Shown: one piece after another, positions 14,824-21,282 of the stretch
Position numbering within the stretch: position 1 is the first letter of the stretch
How the letters are laid out: each line of letters begins with the position of its first letter
Assembly: GCA_044354975.1 (NCBI GenBank)
Contig: JBIKZA010000042.1
Span: forward strand, 1-21,832
Origin: CAIZGX01 sp044354975
GTDB taxonomy: Bacteria > Bacteroidota > Bacteroidia > Flavobacteriales_D > Sanyastnellaceae
DNA: 21,832 bases
Direction of reading: 5' to 3'
The notes under the pieces: generated by a model
Database searches by the model: none
Told to the model about the DNA's origin: nothing
What the model saw: the letters and a program-made list of their open reading frames with translations, nothing else
Program-made: the position numbers and the translations under genes

Positions 14824-16607
14824 TAGCCTTCGGCAGTCTTCCGCTCGTTCCAATATTTCTGAAGTTCTCTCTTCACCTCATCTTTCAACACCCACAATCC
14901 AATGAGGTTAGGGAAGGCCATGCCTAAGATCATCATGTCGGAAAAGTCTACGACTGCGCCGAAACTGCTGACCGTTCCGAGAACGGTGCAGAACAAAAAC
15001 AAGAGGTTGAACGATTGCTTGATCCACCATTTGTCGCCGAACAAATATGCCCAACTTTTCATTCCGTAATAAGACCAAGAGATCATGGTCGCGTAGGCGA
15101 AGAGGACGATGCAAATCAAAAGAATCCAGTCGGTCCAAGGGAAGACTGAGCGGAACGCTGCTGCTGTCAATGCACTTCCGTTTAGACCTTGAGGGTCTGT
15201 TGCGAATCCGGTGAACACCAATACCAACGCGGTCATGGTGCAGACAACAACGGTGTCAATGAATGGCTCTAACAACGAAACCATTCCCTCCGTTACGGGC
15301 TTATTTGTTTTGGAGGTGGAGTGCGCAATACTTGCCGATCCAATTCCAGCTTCGTTGCTGAATGCCGCTCTGCGGAAGCCCATCATCATTACGCCTAAGA
15401 ATCCACCTTTCATTCCATCTGGAGAAAAAGCTCCGTTGAAAATCAATGAAAAGGCTTCGCCAATGTGCGAAATATTCATTCCAATTATAACCAGTGCAAA
15501 TCCGCAATAAACCACCACCAATGCGGGAATCATCTTGTCTGTTACACGCGCAATGCTTTTTATTCCACCCACAATAACAAATCCCACTGAGATTGCGAAA
15601 ACAACACCAATCCACAATGCGTATTCTTCAGAGCCAGGAATAGTGGTTTTCACCATGTCAAACGCCTGATTCGCTTGAACCATGTTGCCTCCTCCGAGCG
15701 TTCCGCCGACACACATAATGGCGAAGATTACTGCGAGAACTTTTCCGCTGCGTTGCCATCCCTTCTTAGCTAAACCAGCGCTGAGGTAATACATTGGTCC
15801 ACCGCTTACTTCGCCGGTCGAAGAGATTTTTCTGTACTTCACACCAAGTGTACATTCAACAAATTTGGTGGTCATTCCAAATATTCCAGCGACAATAATC
15901 CAAAACGTTGCCCCCGGACCACCCACCGCAATAGCGACTGCGACAAGCGAAATATTTCCCAATCCCAATGTACCGCTTAGCGCAGCCGATAAGGCTTGGA
16001 AGGGAGTCACTTCTCCTTCGTCTGTTTTCTTAGTGAATTGTCCGAACGTGATTTTCCAAGCATGTCCGAATGCGCGGACGTTTATGAATCGGAAGTAGAA
16101 GGTGAAGTAAACGGCGCTTCCAATTAACAACACAACCACCAACCATACTTCTGACTTTACAGGATCTCCATTCGGATGCTTAATTTGATTTCCATTGTTG
16201 TCGTATAGGAATTGGTCGTATAAATTCAATGCAGCGAAGGGATCGAAGAAAAGGACCACTCCAAATGCATCCACAATAGGTACGAAGAACGAATTCATTT
16301 TTTCTTCGCTGGAAACTGCTGGAATAGCAAACGATTGTTCTTGAGTGTTCCCGTTAGCAAAAGTCACCTGCACGGTATAGTTAATGCCTTCTTTCAACCC
16401 GTCTGCCGAAATAGAATCGATACTCTGAAGATTAGACCAATGGGCAGAAGTAATGCTGTCGGAGCTTACCACAGAGGCTGTCCCGTCGCCAATGTTGTGG
16501 GTGTTCGGATTCAGTTGCAACTGGAAATTTTGGGCCTGAATCGTTGTTGAAGTCAAGGCAAATATTAGAATACTCAGCAATTTCATGAATAGGTTAATCA
16601 ATCTCAT
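14823..16607 (-). CDS. AGCS family sodium:alanine symporter with an extracytoplasmic N-terminal extension
   Basis: A 594-residue inner-membrane symporter of the alanine/glycine:cation family, which takes up small neutral amino acids with sodium. The family core runs from about residue 150: GLGNISLVAVAIAVGGPGA, then GMTTKFVECTLGVKYR, GGPMYYLSAGL, and FSNEAGIGSASIAHS. Ahead of it are features not usual for the family: a signal-peptide-like N-terminus (residues about 1-26, ending IQAQ), then about 75 polar residues rich in Ser, Thr and Asn with an Ig-like or beta-sandwich look (SISADGLKEGINYTVQVTF). A hydrophobic segment (about 107-125) and a hydrophilic loop (DNNGNQIKHPNGDPVKSE) follow before the usual first helix. 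ATG 16607 is used; ATG 16586 (MKLLSILIF) would also keep the signal peptide. The gene is divergent from dnaX. Confidence 0.9.
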   Translation of the reverse strand: MRLINLFMKLLSILIFALTSTTIQAQNFQLQLNPNTHNIGDGTASVVSSDSITSAHWSNLQSIDSISADGLKEGINYTVQVTFANGNTQEQSFAIPAVSSEEKMNSFFVPIVDAFGVVLFFDPFAALNLYDQFLYDNNGNQIKHPNGDPVKSEVWLVVVLLIGSAVYFTFYFRFINVRAFGHAWKITFGQFTKKTDEGEVTPFQALSAALSGTLGLGNISLVAVAIAVGGPGATFWIIVAGIFGMTTKFVECTLGVKYRKISSTGEVSGGPMYYLSAGLAKKGWQRSGKVLAVIFAIMCVGGTLGGGNMVQANQAFDMVKTTIPGSEEYALWIGVVFAISVGFVIVGGIKSIARVTDKMIPALVVVYCGFALVIIGMNISHIGEAFSLIFNGAFSPDGMKGGFLGVMMMGFRRAAFSNEAGIGSASIAHSTSKTNKPVTEGMVSLLEPFIDTVVVCTMTALVLVFTGFATDPQGLNGSALTAAAFRSVFPWTDWILLICIVLFAYATMISWSYYGMKSWAYLFGDKWWIKQSFNLLFLFCTVLGTVSSFGAVVDFSDMMILGMAFPNLIGLWVLKDEVKRELQKYWNERKTAEG

Positions 16608-16611
16608 GGGC

Positions 16612-16619
16612 TAAAAATA
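16612..16619 (-). promoter_or_regulatory. Weak candidate -7 element (TATTTTTA) before the symporter gene
   Basis: One mismatch to TAnnTTTG on the minus strand, 4 bases before ATG 16607. If transcription starts from the downstream ATG at 16586, the leader would be about 25 bases. Confidence 0.3.
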
Positions 16620-16670
16620 GGCTATTTCAGTAAGTTAGTTCGAGATGTGAATAGGTTGTGAATATTTGAA

Positions 16671-16702
16671 TTGAATCAACCGCGATTTTTTCTTCATCTT
16701 TG
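16671..16702 (+). promoter_or_regulatory. Candidate dnaX promoter (TTG, 21 bases, CATCTTTG)
   Basis: CATCTTTG (16695-16702) has one mismatch to TAnnTTTG and lies 7 bases before ATG 16710; a TTG at 16671-16673 is 21 bases upstream. The element supports ATG 16710 as the start rather than the in-frame TTG at 16671, which would be upstream of the transcription start. Confidence 0.45.
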
Positions 16703-16709
16703 TAACAGA

Positions 16710-17792
16710 ATGGCAGAGAATTTCATCGTTTCAGCAAGGAAGTATCGCCCAGACAACTGGGATTCAGTGGTTGGACAAAAGTCCATCACCACCACTTTGC
16801 GCAACGCCATTGAAACCAATCAGATTGCACAAGCATATCTCTTTACCGGATCTCGCGGAGTGGGTAAGACTTCTTGTGCTCGAATCTTCGCCAAGGCCAT
16901 TAACAACATGTTAGATGCCACACCGGAAGAGTTGGCGTTCACCATTTTTGAATTGGATGCGGCTTCCAATAACAGTGTTGAAGACATTCGAAGTATTGTA
17001 GATACCGTGCGCATTCCACCGCAAGTTGGGAAGTATAAAGTCTATGTTATTGACGAGGTTCATATGCTTTCTTCTAACGCGTTCAATGCGTTTTTGAAAA
17101 CATTGGAAGAGCCACCCGCACACGCCATTTTCATCCTAGCAACAACAGAGAAGCACAAGATTATTCCAACCATTTTAAGTCGTTGTCAAATCTTCGATTT
17201 CAATCGAATCAAAGTGAAAGACATGACCGAACACTTGCAACACATTTGCAAGCAAGAAGGAATAGAGGCGGAAGAAGATGCATTACACATCATTGCTACC
17301 AAGGCAGACGGAGCCATGCGCGACGCTTTGTCGATCTTCGATCAGGTTGTAGCTTTTTGTGGAAGGAAATTAACCTACGATTTAGTTATTCAAAATTTGA
17401 ATGTGCTCGACTACGAGTATTACTTCAAGTTAACCGATTTGTTTTTCAAAGAAGATATTCCAAGTGCTTTAATGGTTTTGAATGAAGTGGTTGAAAAAGG
17501 TTTTGATATCCACCATTTCGTAACCGGATTAGGAGCACACTTCAGAAACCTTTTGGTATGTCGCGATGCTCAAACACTTTCGTTGATGGAAGTGAGTGAA
17601 GGCGTTGCAGCGAAATACAAAGACCAAGCGGCTGCTAGTGATTTGCGTTTTTTAATTCAAGGAATTGATTTAGTGAACGACACCGATTATCACTACAAGT
17701 CTTCACGTCACCCGCGTTTGTTGGTTGAACTCTTGCTCATGAAATTGTGCAGCGTTCCGCAGAATTTGCGCGAGGGTGAAAAAAAAAAGTGA
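16710..17792 (+). CDS. dnaX: DNA polymerase III clamp-loader subunit DnaX, gamma-like core (frame 0)
   Basis: The AAA+ motor of the clamp loader, which places the beta clamp on primed DNA. Frame 0 encodes 360 residues: Walker A GSRGVGKT (47-54), ELDAASNNSVEDIR (81-94), Walker B VIDEVHML (113-120), LATTEKHK, the SRC motif (157-159) with its trans-acting arginine, and then the domain III collar ending near LLVELLLMKLCS. The Cys4 zinc module between Walker A and the DAAS motif, present in E. coli DnaX, is absent; I recall the same in other Flavobacteriia. The frame ends GAA AAA AAA AAG TGA just after domain III, while the tau-type C-terminus continues in the -1 frame. So frame 0 gives a gamma-like protein and a -1 shift gives a 580-residue tau. 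A sequencing error in the A run is the main alternative. Confidence 0.95.
   Translation: MAENFIVSARKYRPDNWDSVVGQKSITTTLRNAIETNQIAQAYLFTGSRGVGKTSCARIFAKAINNMLDATPEELAFTIFELDAASNNSVEDIRSIVDTVRIPPQVGKYKVYVIDEVHMLSSNAFNAFLKTLEEPPAHAIFILATTEKHKIIPTILSRCQIFDFNRIKVKDMTEHLQHICKQEGIEAEEDALHIIATKADGAMRDALSIFDQVVAFCGRKLTYDLVIQNLNVLDYEYYFKLTDLFFKEDIPSALMVLNEVVEKGFDIHHFVTGLGAHFRNLLVCRDAQTLSLMEVSEGVAAKYKDQAAASDLRFLIQGIDLVNDTDYHYKSSRHPRLLVELLLMKLCSVPQNLREGEKKK
17773..17792 (+). promoter_or_regulatory. Candidate dnaX recoding site: A10 run with A AAA AAG heptamer and immediate TGA
   Basis: Ten A (17779-17788) are followed by GTGA. In frame 0 the heptamer A AAA AAG (17783-17789) is set exactly as in the E. 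coli dnaX -1 frameshift site, and TGA (17790-17792) follows directly. AGGG (17773-17776), 6 bases upstream of the heptamer, resembles the Shine-Dalgarno-like stimulator of E. coli dnaX. A possible but weak stem (17813-17817 with 17826-17830, plus an outer 3 bp at 17807-17809 with 17831-17833) begins about 17 bases downstream, farther than is usual. The long A run would also favour RNA polymerase slippage, as known for Thermus dnaX. Confidence 0.7.
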
Positions 17793-18451
17793 AGATCCTA
17801 GCGTTTCGCGGAGCTGAGAAGTTCATCGGCGCGCCTCAAGCAAGATCTTCCAACCCATCTCCATCTCAGGCTACTGAAAAAAAGGCAGACAACGAACTCG
17901 TTGTTGAAAATGACGATTCTACTGTTATTGCTTTCAACAACGAAAAGCAACTTCCAAATAAAACCACATTAGATCCTGAGAAAAGAAAATTAGCTGGATT
18001 GTCTCCCGACAATATTTCCATTCGATACAATCCGCAAATTCAAATTGAAACAGAGCCCGACGAACCGGAAGAAGAGGTGAAGGCCGAACGTATTTTCACT
18101 GAGGAAGAAATTCAATTGGCCTGGATGGGTTATGCGGAAGAACTCATGGATTTCAATTCACAAGCGGCTTCGGCGTTGAAGGTGACTAAACTTGTTGTTC
18201 TTCCTGAAAACGAACTGCATGTGATTTTTCCTGGAACTACTCAATCGGAATATTTCAATGAAGAGCGCTCGCCCCTTATGGGCTTCTTGCGTAAGAAGGG
18301 AATTGTTGGATTGAAGTTGAAATTGGAAATAGCACAAAACAATTCAGTTGCTCGAGAAATTGTAACAGACCGTGCGCGTTTCGAAAAGATGATGGAAAAA
18401 AATCCCGCCGTGAAAACATTGTGGGAGCGTTTCAAATTGGTAATCGATTAA
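17789..18451 (+). CDS. dnaX: DnaX tau-specific C-terminal region (-1 frame continuation)
   Basis: This frame (220 residues from the GTG at 17789) is closed upstream by a TGA at 17777-17779, so it is entered only across the A run. It starts with a short stretch (KILAFRGAEKFIGAPQ), then a low-complexity acidic and polar linker (about residues 20-105 of this part), and ends with a folded region, EEEIQLAWMGYAEELMDFN to RFEKMMEKNPAVKTLWERF, in two pieces, which is the conserved C-terminus of Bacteroidota DnaX (tau). By family knowledge the tau end contacts the polymerase alpha subunit and the helicase. It is not likely to be an independent gene: no ribosome-binding context or ATG precedes it, and its start coincides with the slip site. 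Three bases separate its stop from the next gene. Confidence 0.85.
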   Translation: MKILAFRGAEKFIGAPQARSSNPSPSQATEKKADNELVVENDDSTVIAFNNEKQLPNKTTLDPEKRKLAGLSPDNISIRYNPQIQIETEPDEPEEEVKAERIFTEEEIQLAWMGYAEELMDFNSQAASALKVTKLVVLPENELHVIFPGTTQSEYFNEERSPLMGFLRKKGIVGLKLKLEIAQNNSVAREIVTDRARFEKMMEKNPAVKTLWERFKLVID

Positions 18452-18454
18452 TTC

Positions 18455-18847
18455 ATGCGCGTAGATAAATACCTGTGGTGCATTCGTGTTTTTAAAACAC
18501 GCTCCATCTCCACTGCTGCATGCAAGGCAGAAAAAGTTTGGGTGAACGGTGAGTTTGTGAAAGCTTCGCGCGAATTAAAATTGAAAGACGTTGTTCGCGT
18601 TCGCAAAGTATCTATTCATTTTCAATTTGAAGTTATCGATTTTCCGAAAAGTAGATTGGGAGCGAAGTTGGTTGCAACAGTAACCAAGGATGTCACAGAC
18701 CCGGAAGAATTAGCGAAGTTGGAACGAATTCAATTGCAAATGAAAGCCACTCCATACTTCGGTGTGGGAAGACCTACAAAGAAAGACCGTCGCCAGCTCG
18801 ACGACTTCATGTATTACGAAGACGTAGATCAAGATGCCAGCGAATAA
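18455..18847 (+). CDS. hslR: Hsp15-like S4-domain RNA-binding protein
   Basis: A 130-residue protein with an N-terminal S4 domain (about 1-60): MRVDKYLWCIRVFKTRS, then KAEKVWVNGEFVKASRELKLKDVVRVRK. The C-terminal part has the family ending YFGVGRPTKKDRRQLDDF. In E. coli Hsp15 binds 50S subunits carrying a stranded peptidyl-tRNA and helps recycle them; the same role is inferred here. It lies 3 bases after the dnaX tau stop, in a TAATTCATG junction, and overlaps the following GNAT gene by 14 bases if the first ATG of that gene is used. The tight packing suggests one transcript with dnaX. Confidence 0.87.
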   Translation: MRVDKYLWCIRVFKTRSISTAACKAEKVWVNGEFVKASRELKLKDVVRVRKVSIHFQFEVIDFPKSRLGAKLVATVTKDVTDPEELAKLERIQLQMKATPYFGVGRPTKKDRRQLDDFMYYEDVDQDASE

Positions 18848-19295
18848 CGGTCAAGCACAAATGCTTCAACCCGAAGAAATTCAGCAATTGCGGAATGAAG
18901 TGTTGTGGCCACACAAGACGTTTGAGAATTGTATTTTGGAGACAGATCGTCTTTCAACCACCTTTCATTTTGGGGTTCAATTAGACGGACTAACCGTTGC
19001 TACCGTTACCCTTCAACAAGAAAAATCAGATAAACTTCAACAAGAAAAGCAGTATAGACTTCGCGCGATGGCGGTGCATGAAGGGTACAGGGGACAAGGG
19101 TTTGGCGACGCGATAGTTGAAGCGGGATTGAATCATTTAAGAGAATTAGGTGTTGAAGTGGCGTGGTGCGACGCTCGCGTGGCAGCGTTGAATTTCTATC
19201 GAAGACTTCAATTCGAAGAGTTGGAAGATGAGTATGAAATTCCAATCATAGGCTTACATAGATTTATGTGGAAAGTATTAAGTTCGCATTCATGA
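18834..19295 (+). CDS. GNAT family N-acetyltransferase
   Basis: A 153-residue acetyltransferase using acetyl-CoA; the substrate is not apparent. The core GNAT strand and helix are seen in RLRAMAVHEGYRGQGFG, followed by DAIVEAGLNHL (the pyrophosphate-binding R/QGxGxG-type motif), and the C-terminal CDARVAALNFYRRLQFEELEDEY block is typical, with a Tyr that often acts as general acid. There is a short internal duplication: CTTCAACAAGAAAA at 19011-19024 and again at 19035-19048, encoding LQQEKSDK-LQQEKQYR in the loop between strands, probably a local expansion. ATG 18834 overlaps the hslR end; ATG 18861 would start 13 bases after it. The stop overlaps the next gene's ATG (ATGA). Confidence 0.85.
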   Translation: MPANNGQAQMLQPEEIQQLRNEVLWPHKTFENCILETDRLSTTFHFGVQLDGLTVATVTLQQEKSDKLQQEKQYRLRAMAVHEGYRGQGFGDAIVEAGLNHLRELGVEVAWCDARVAALNFYRRLQFEELEDEYEIPIIGLHRFMWKVLSSHS

Positions 19296-20755
19296 ATAAG
19301 ATTGCTCTTTCTTTCCGAGCTCATTCTGCGGCTTGGATAACAGCCACTCTTGCGTTTGTTTTATTCGGAATTGTCTCCTTTACCAATCATATTTTATTTC
19401 GAACCTACGCGCTAGATCTCGGTCTTTATACGAATGCGCTTTACGATTATGCACATTTCCGATTTGCCGACACTTCTCTTTTCCTTCCTGAAAATAAAAA
19501 TTTGTTAGCCGATCATTTCGATCTCTACCTCATGTTGTTTTCACCCTTGTCATGGATATTCAAATCTTACACGCTCTTGGTCGTGCAGAGCGTTGCAGTC
19601 ATTGCCGGAGGGTTTGGGGTGTATTTTTTATTGAATGAAAATGAAGAGTCTCGCCCGTTTCGGATTTGGGGTATGGCGATTTTCTATCTGTTTTTCGGAA
19701 CACTAGCTGCATTGGCTTATGATTACCACAGCAATGTTATTTCAGCAATGGTTCTTCCGTTTTTCTTTCTTGCAATAAATCGAAAGTCGTGGGGCAAAGC
19801 CTTCGCATTGCTTGTATTTATGTGTCTAGGGAAGGAAAATGTTTCGTTGTTTTTGTTCTTCGTTTCGTTAGGATTGTTCTGGAAATACTTCAAATCGAAA
19901 GAAAGTCGGAAATACATTTTACTTTTCGCTGGGTTCAGTCTGTTGTATTTCTTGTTTATGGTGAAGTGGGTAATGCCTACCATTGCTGGAGAAGAAGATT
20001 TTGTTCACTTCGGAAAGTACCCAGTTCTAGGCGGAGACATGACGGCTGCTATCAAGTTCATAGTCATGCATCCGCTTGAATTCATTCGCTTGCTCTTCGT
20101 GAATCACATGCCTGAAGATCCAATCTACAACAACGAGAAGGTGTTCTTTTATCTGGTTTTGTTTGTTGCAGGAGGTTGGGCGCTTTTCGTTCGCCCTTGG
20201 TACTTTGTGATGATACTTCCAATTATTATTCAAAAGGAATTGACGAATCAGCCGAGTACATGGGGATGTGTTTATCAGTATTCAATTGAGTTCGCTCCGG
20301 TTGTAATCATAGCCTTAATGGAAGTTGTTTCAAAATGGAAATTCAGTGCGAATCGGATAGGAGCAGCCCTTTTATTTTTCACACTTTCGAGCACCGTTTA
20401 TGGTTTGGTTGAGCGATCGAAAGCTTGGGAAAAAGAACGCTTTATCTTTTGGCAGAAACCACATTTCAAATCGCATTATGATTTAACGGATGTTAAGCTT
20501 TTGATGAATCGAATTCCTAAAGATGCCGCGGTGATGGCTAATTCAGCTTATGTTGGACAATTAGCTTATCGCGATAAATGTTACACGCTGCCTTTTGTCA
20601 AAGATGCAGAATACATTTTAATTAGTTCAACGGAATCTACTTATCCTTTAAGTGTTGAGCAGACCAATGAATTTATTCAAGCACTGCAAGTGGATAGTGC
20701 GTGGAATTTAGTTGAACAGCGCGGACACGTTTATTTATTTCAACGCAAACCGTAA
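19292..20755 (+). CDS. DUF2079 family integral membrane protein
   Basis: A 487-residue multi-spanning membrane protein of unknown function. After the first helix comes the family block RTYALDLGLYTNALYDYA with the Asp usual for a glycosyltransferase-like first loop, then NLLADHFDLYLMLFSPLSW with the conserved HFD-like motif; this resembles DUF2079 as I remember it, a family distantly like polytopic GT-C glycosyltransferases. About 9-11 hydrophobic segments follow and the last 100 residues are soluble (LTDVKLLMNRIPKDAAVMANSAYVGQL, in parts). I take ATG 19292 because it overlaps the stop of the GNAT gene as ATGA; a GTG at 19268 would overlap more. It converges on the next gene with a 16-base overlap. 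Confidence 0.8.
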   Translation: MNKIALSFRAHSAAWITATLAFVLFGIVSFTNHILFRTYALDLGLYTNALYDYAHFRFADTSLFLPENKNLLADHFDLYLMLFSPLSWIFKSYTLLVVQSVAVIAGGFGVYFLLNENEESRPFRIWGMAIFYLFFGTLAALAYDYHSNVISAMVLPFFFLAINRKSWGKAFALLVFMCLGKENVSLFLFFVSLGLFWKYFKSKESRKYILLFAGFSLLYFLFMVKWVMPTIAGEEDFVHFGKYPVLGGDMTAAIKFIVMHPLEFIRLLFVNHMPEDPIYNNEKVFFYLVLFVAGGWALFVRPWYFVMILPIIIQKELTNQPSTWGCVYQYSIEFAPVVIIALMEVVSKWKFSANRIGAALLFFTLSSTVYGLVERSKAWEKERFIFWQKPHFKSHYDLTDVKLLMNRIPKDAAVMANSAYVGQLAYRDKCYTLPFVKDAEYILISSTESTYPLSVEQTNEFIQALQVDSAWNLVEQRGHVYLFQRKP

Positions 20756-21282
20756 TTCCAATACAGCGGAGTCACAGGAATTTCAGGCAACTGAATAGTC
20801 TTTTCCATCCACAACACGTCGTGCCATTGATTCAATTTGAATCCAACATTTTTATAAGTAGCAAATTTTTCGAATCCCAATTTGTGATGAAATCCAACGC
20901 TGGCCTCGTTCGGAAGGGCAATCACAGCCAAGGCTTTGCAAATGTGAATGCGTTTTAATTCCGAAAACAATTCGGTGTATAGCTTCGTAGCTACGCCAGA
21001 TTTTTTGTTTTCATCTTCCACATAAATCGAAACTTCTACATTCCATTGATAAGCCAAACGATCGCGATAAGCTGAGGCGTATGCATACCCTAGGAGTATT
21101 CCATTTTCTTCTGCAATCAAATATGGAAAACGCTTTGAAATGGAATCAATTCGATCCGAAAATTCTTCTAATGAGGGTGCTTCTAATTCGAAGGATACGG
21201 CAGAGCCCACAACGTGCTTCGAATAGAGACTTAAGCAAAAGTCAGCATCGGAAATTTTAACCGGACGAATACTCAGGCTCAT
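20740..21282 (-). CDS. Phosphinothricin-acetyltransferase-like GNAT N-acetyltransferase
   Basis: A 180-residue GNAT protein of the PAT/Bar/YwnH subgroup. The subgroup pattern is clear: IRPVKISDADFCLSLYSKHV, SAVSFELEAPSLEEF, PYLIAEENGILLGYAYAS, YRDRLAYQWNVEVSIYVEDE, then the acetyl-CoA loop KKSGVATKLYTEL and IALPNEASVGFHHKLGFE, and WHDVLWMEK near the end. Many such enzymes acetylate methionine sulfone, methionine sulfoximine or other amino acid analogues; whether this one acts on phosphinothricin cannot be said. The ATG overlaps the stop of the upstream T9SS gene as ATGA, so the two are coupled. The 3' end overlaps the convergent DUF2079 gene by 16 bases, with no room for a separate terminator. 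Confidence 0.88.
   Translation of the reverse strand: MSLSIRPVKISDADFCLSLYSKHVVGSAVSFELEAPSLEEFSDRIDSISKRFPYLIAEENGILLGYAYASAYRDRLAYQWNVEVSIYVEDENKKSGVATKLYTELFSELKRIHICKALAVIALPNEASVGFHHKLGFEKFATYKNVGFKLNQWHDVLWMEKTIQLPEIPVTPLYWNYGLR

Noticed and set aside
17807..17833. Stem-loop downstream of the dnaX slip site as a strong frameshift stimulator
   Set aside because: Only 5 bp plus a bulged 3 bp, one G-U pair, and about 17 bases from the heptamer, beyond the usual 5-9; kept only as a weak possibility within the slip-site entry.
17777..18451. The second dnaX frame as a separate gene starting at GTG 17789
   Set aside because: The frame begins exactly at the slip site, has no start context, and its end matches the DnaX tau C-terminus, so it is better explained as part of dnaX.
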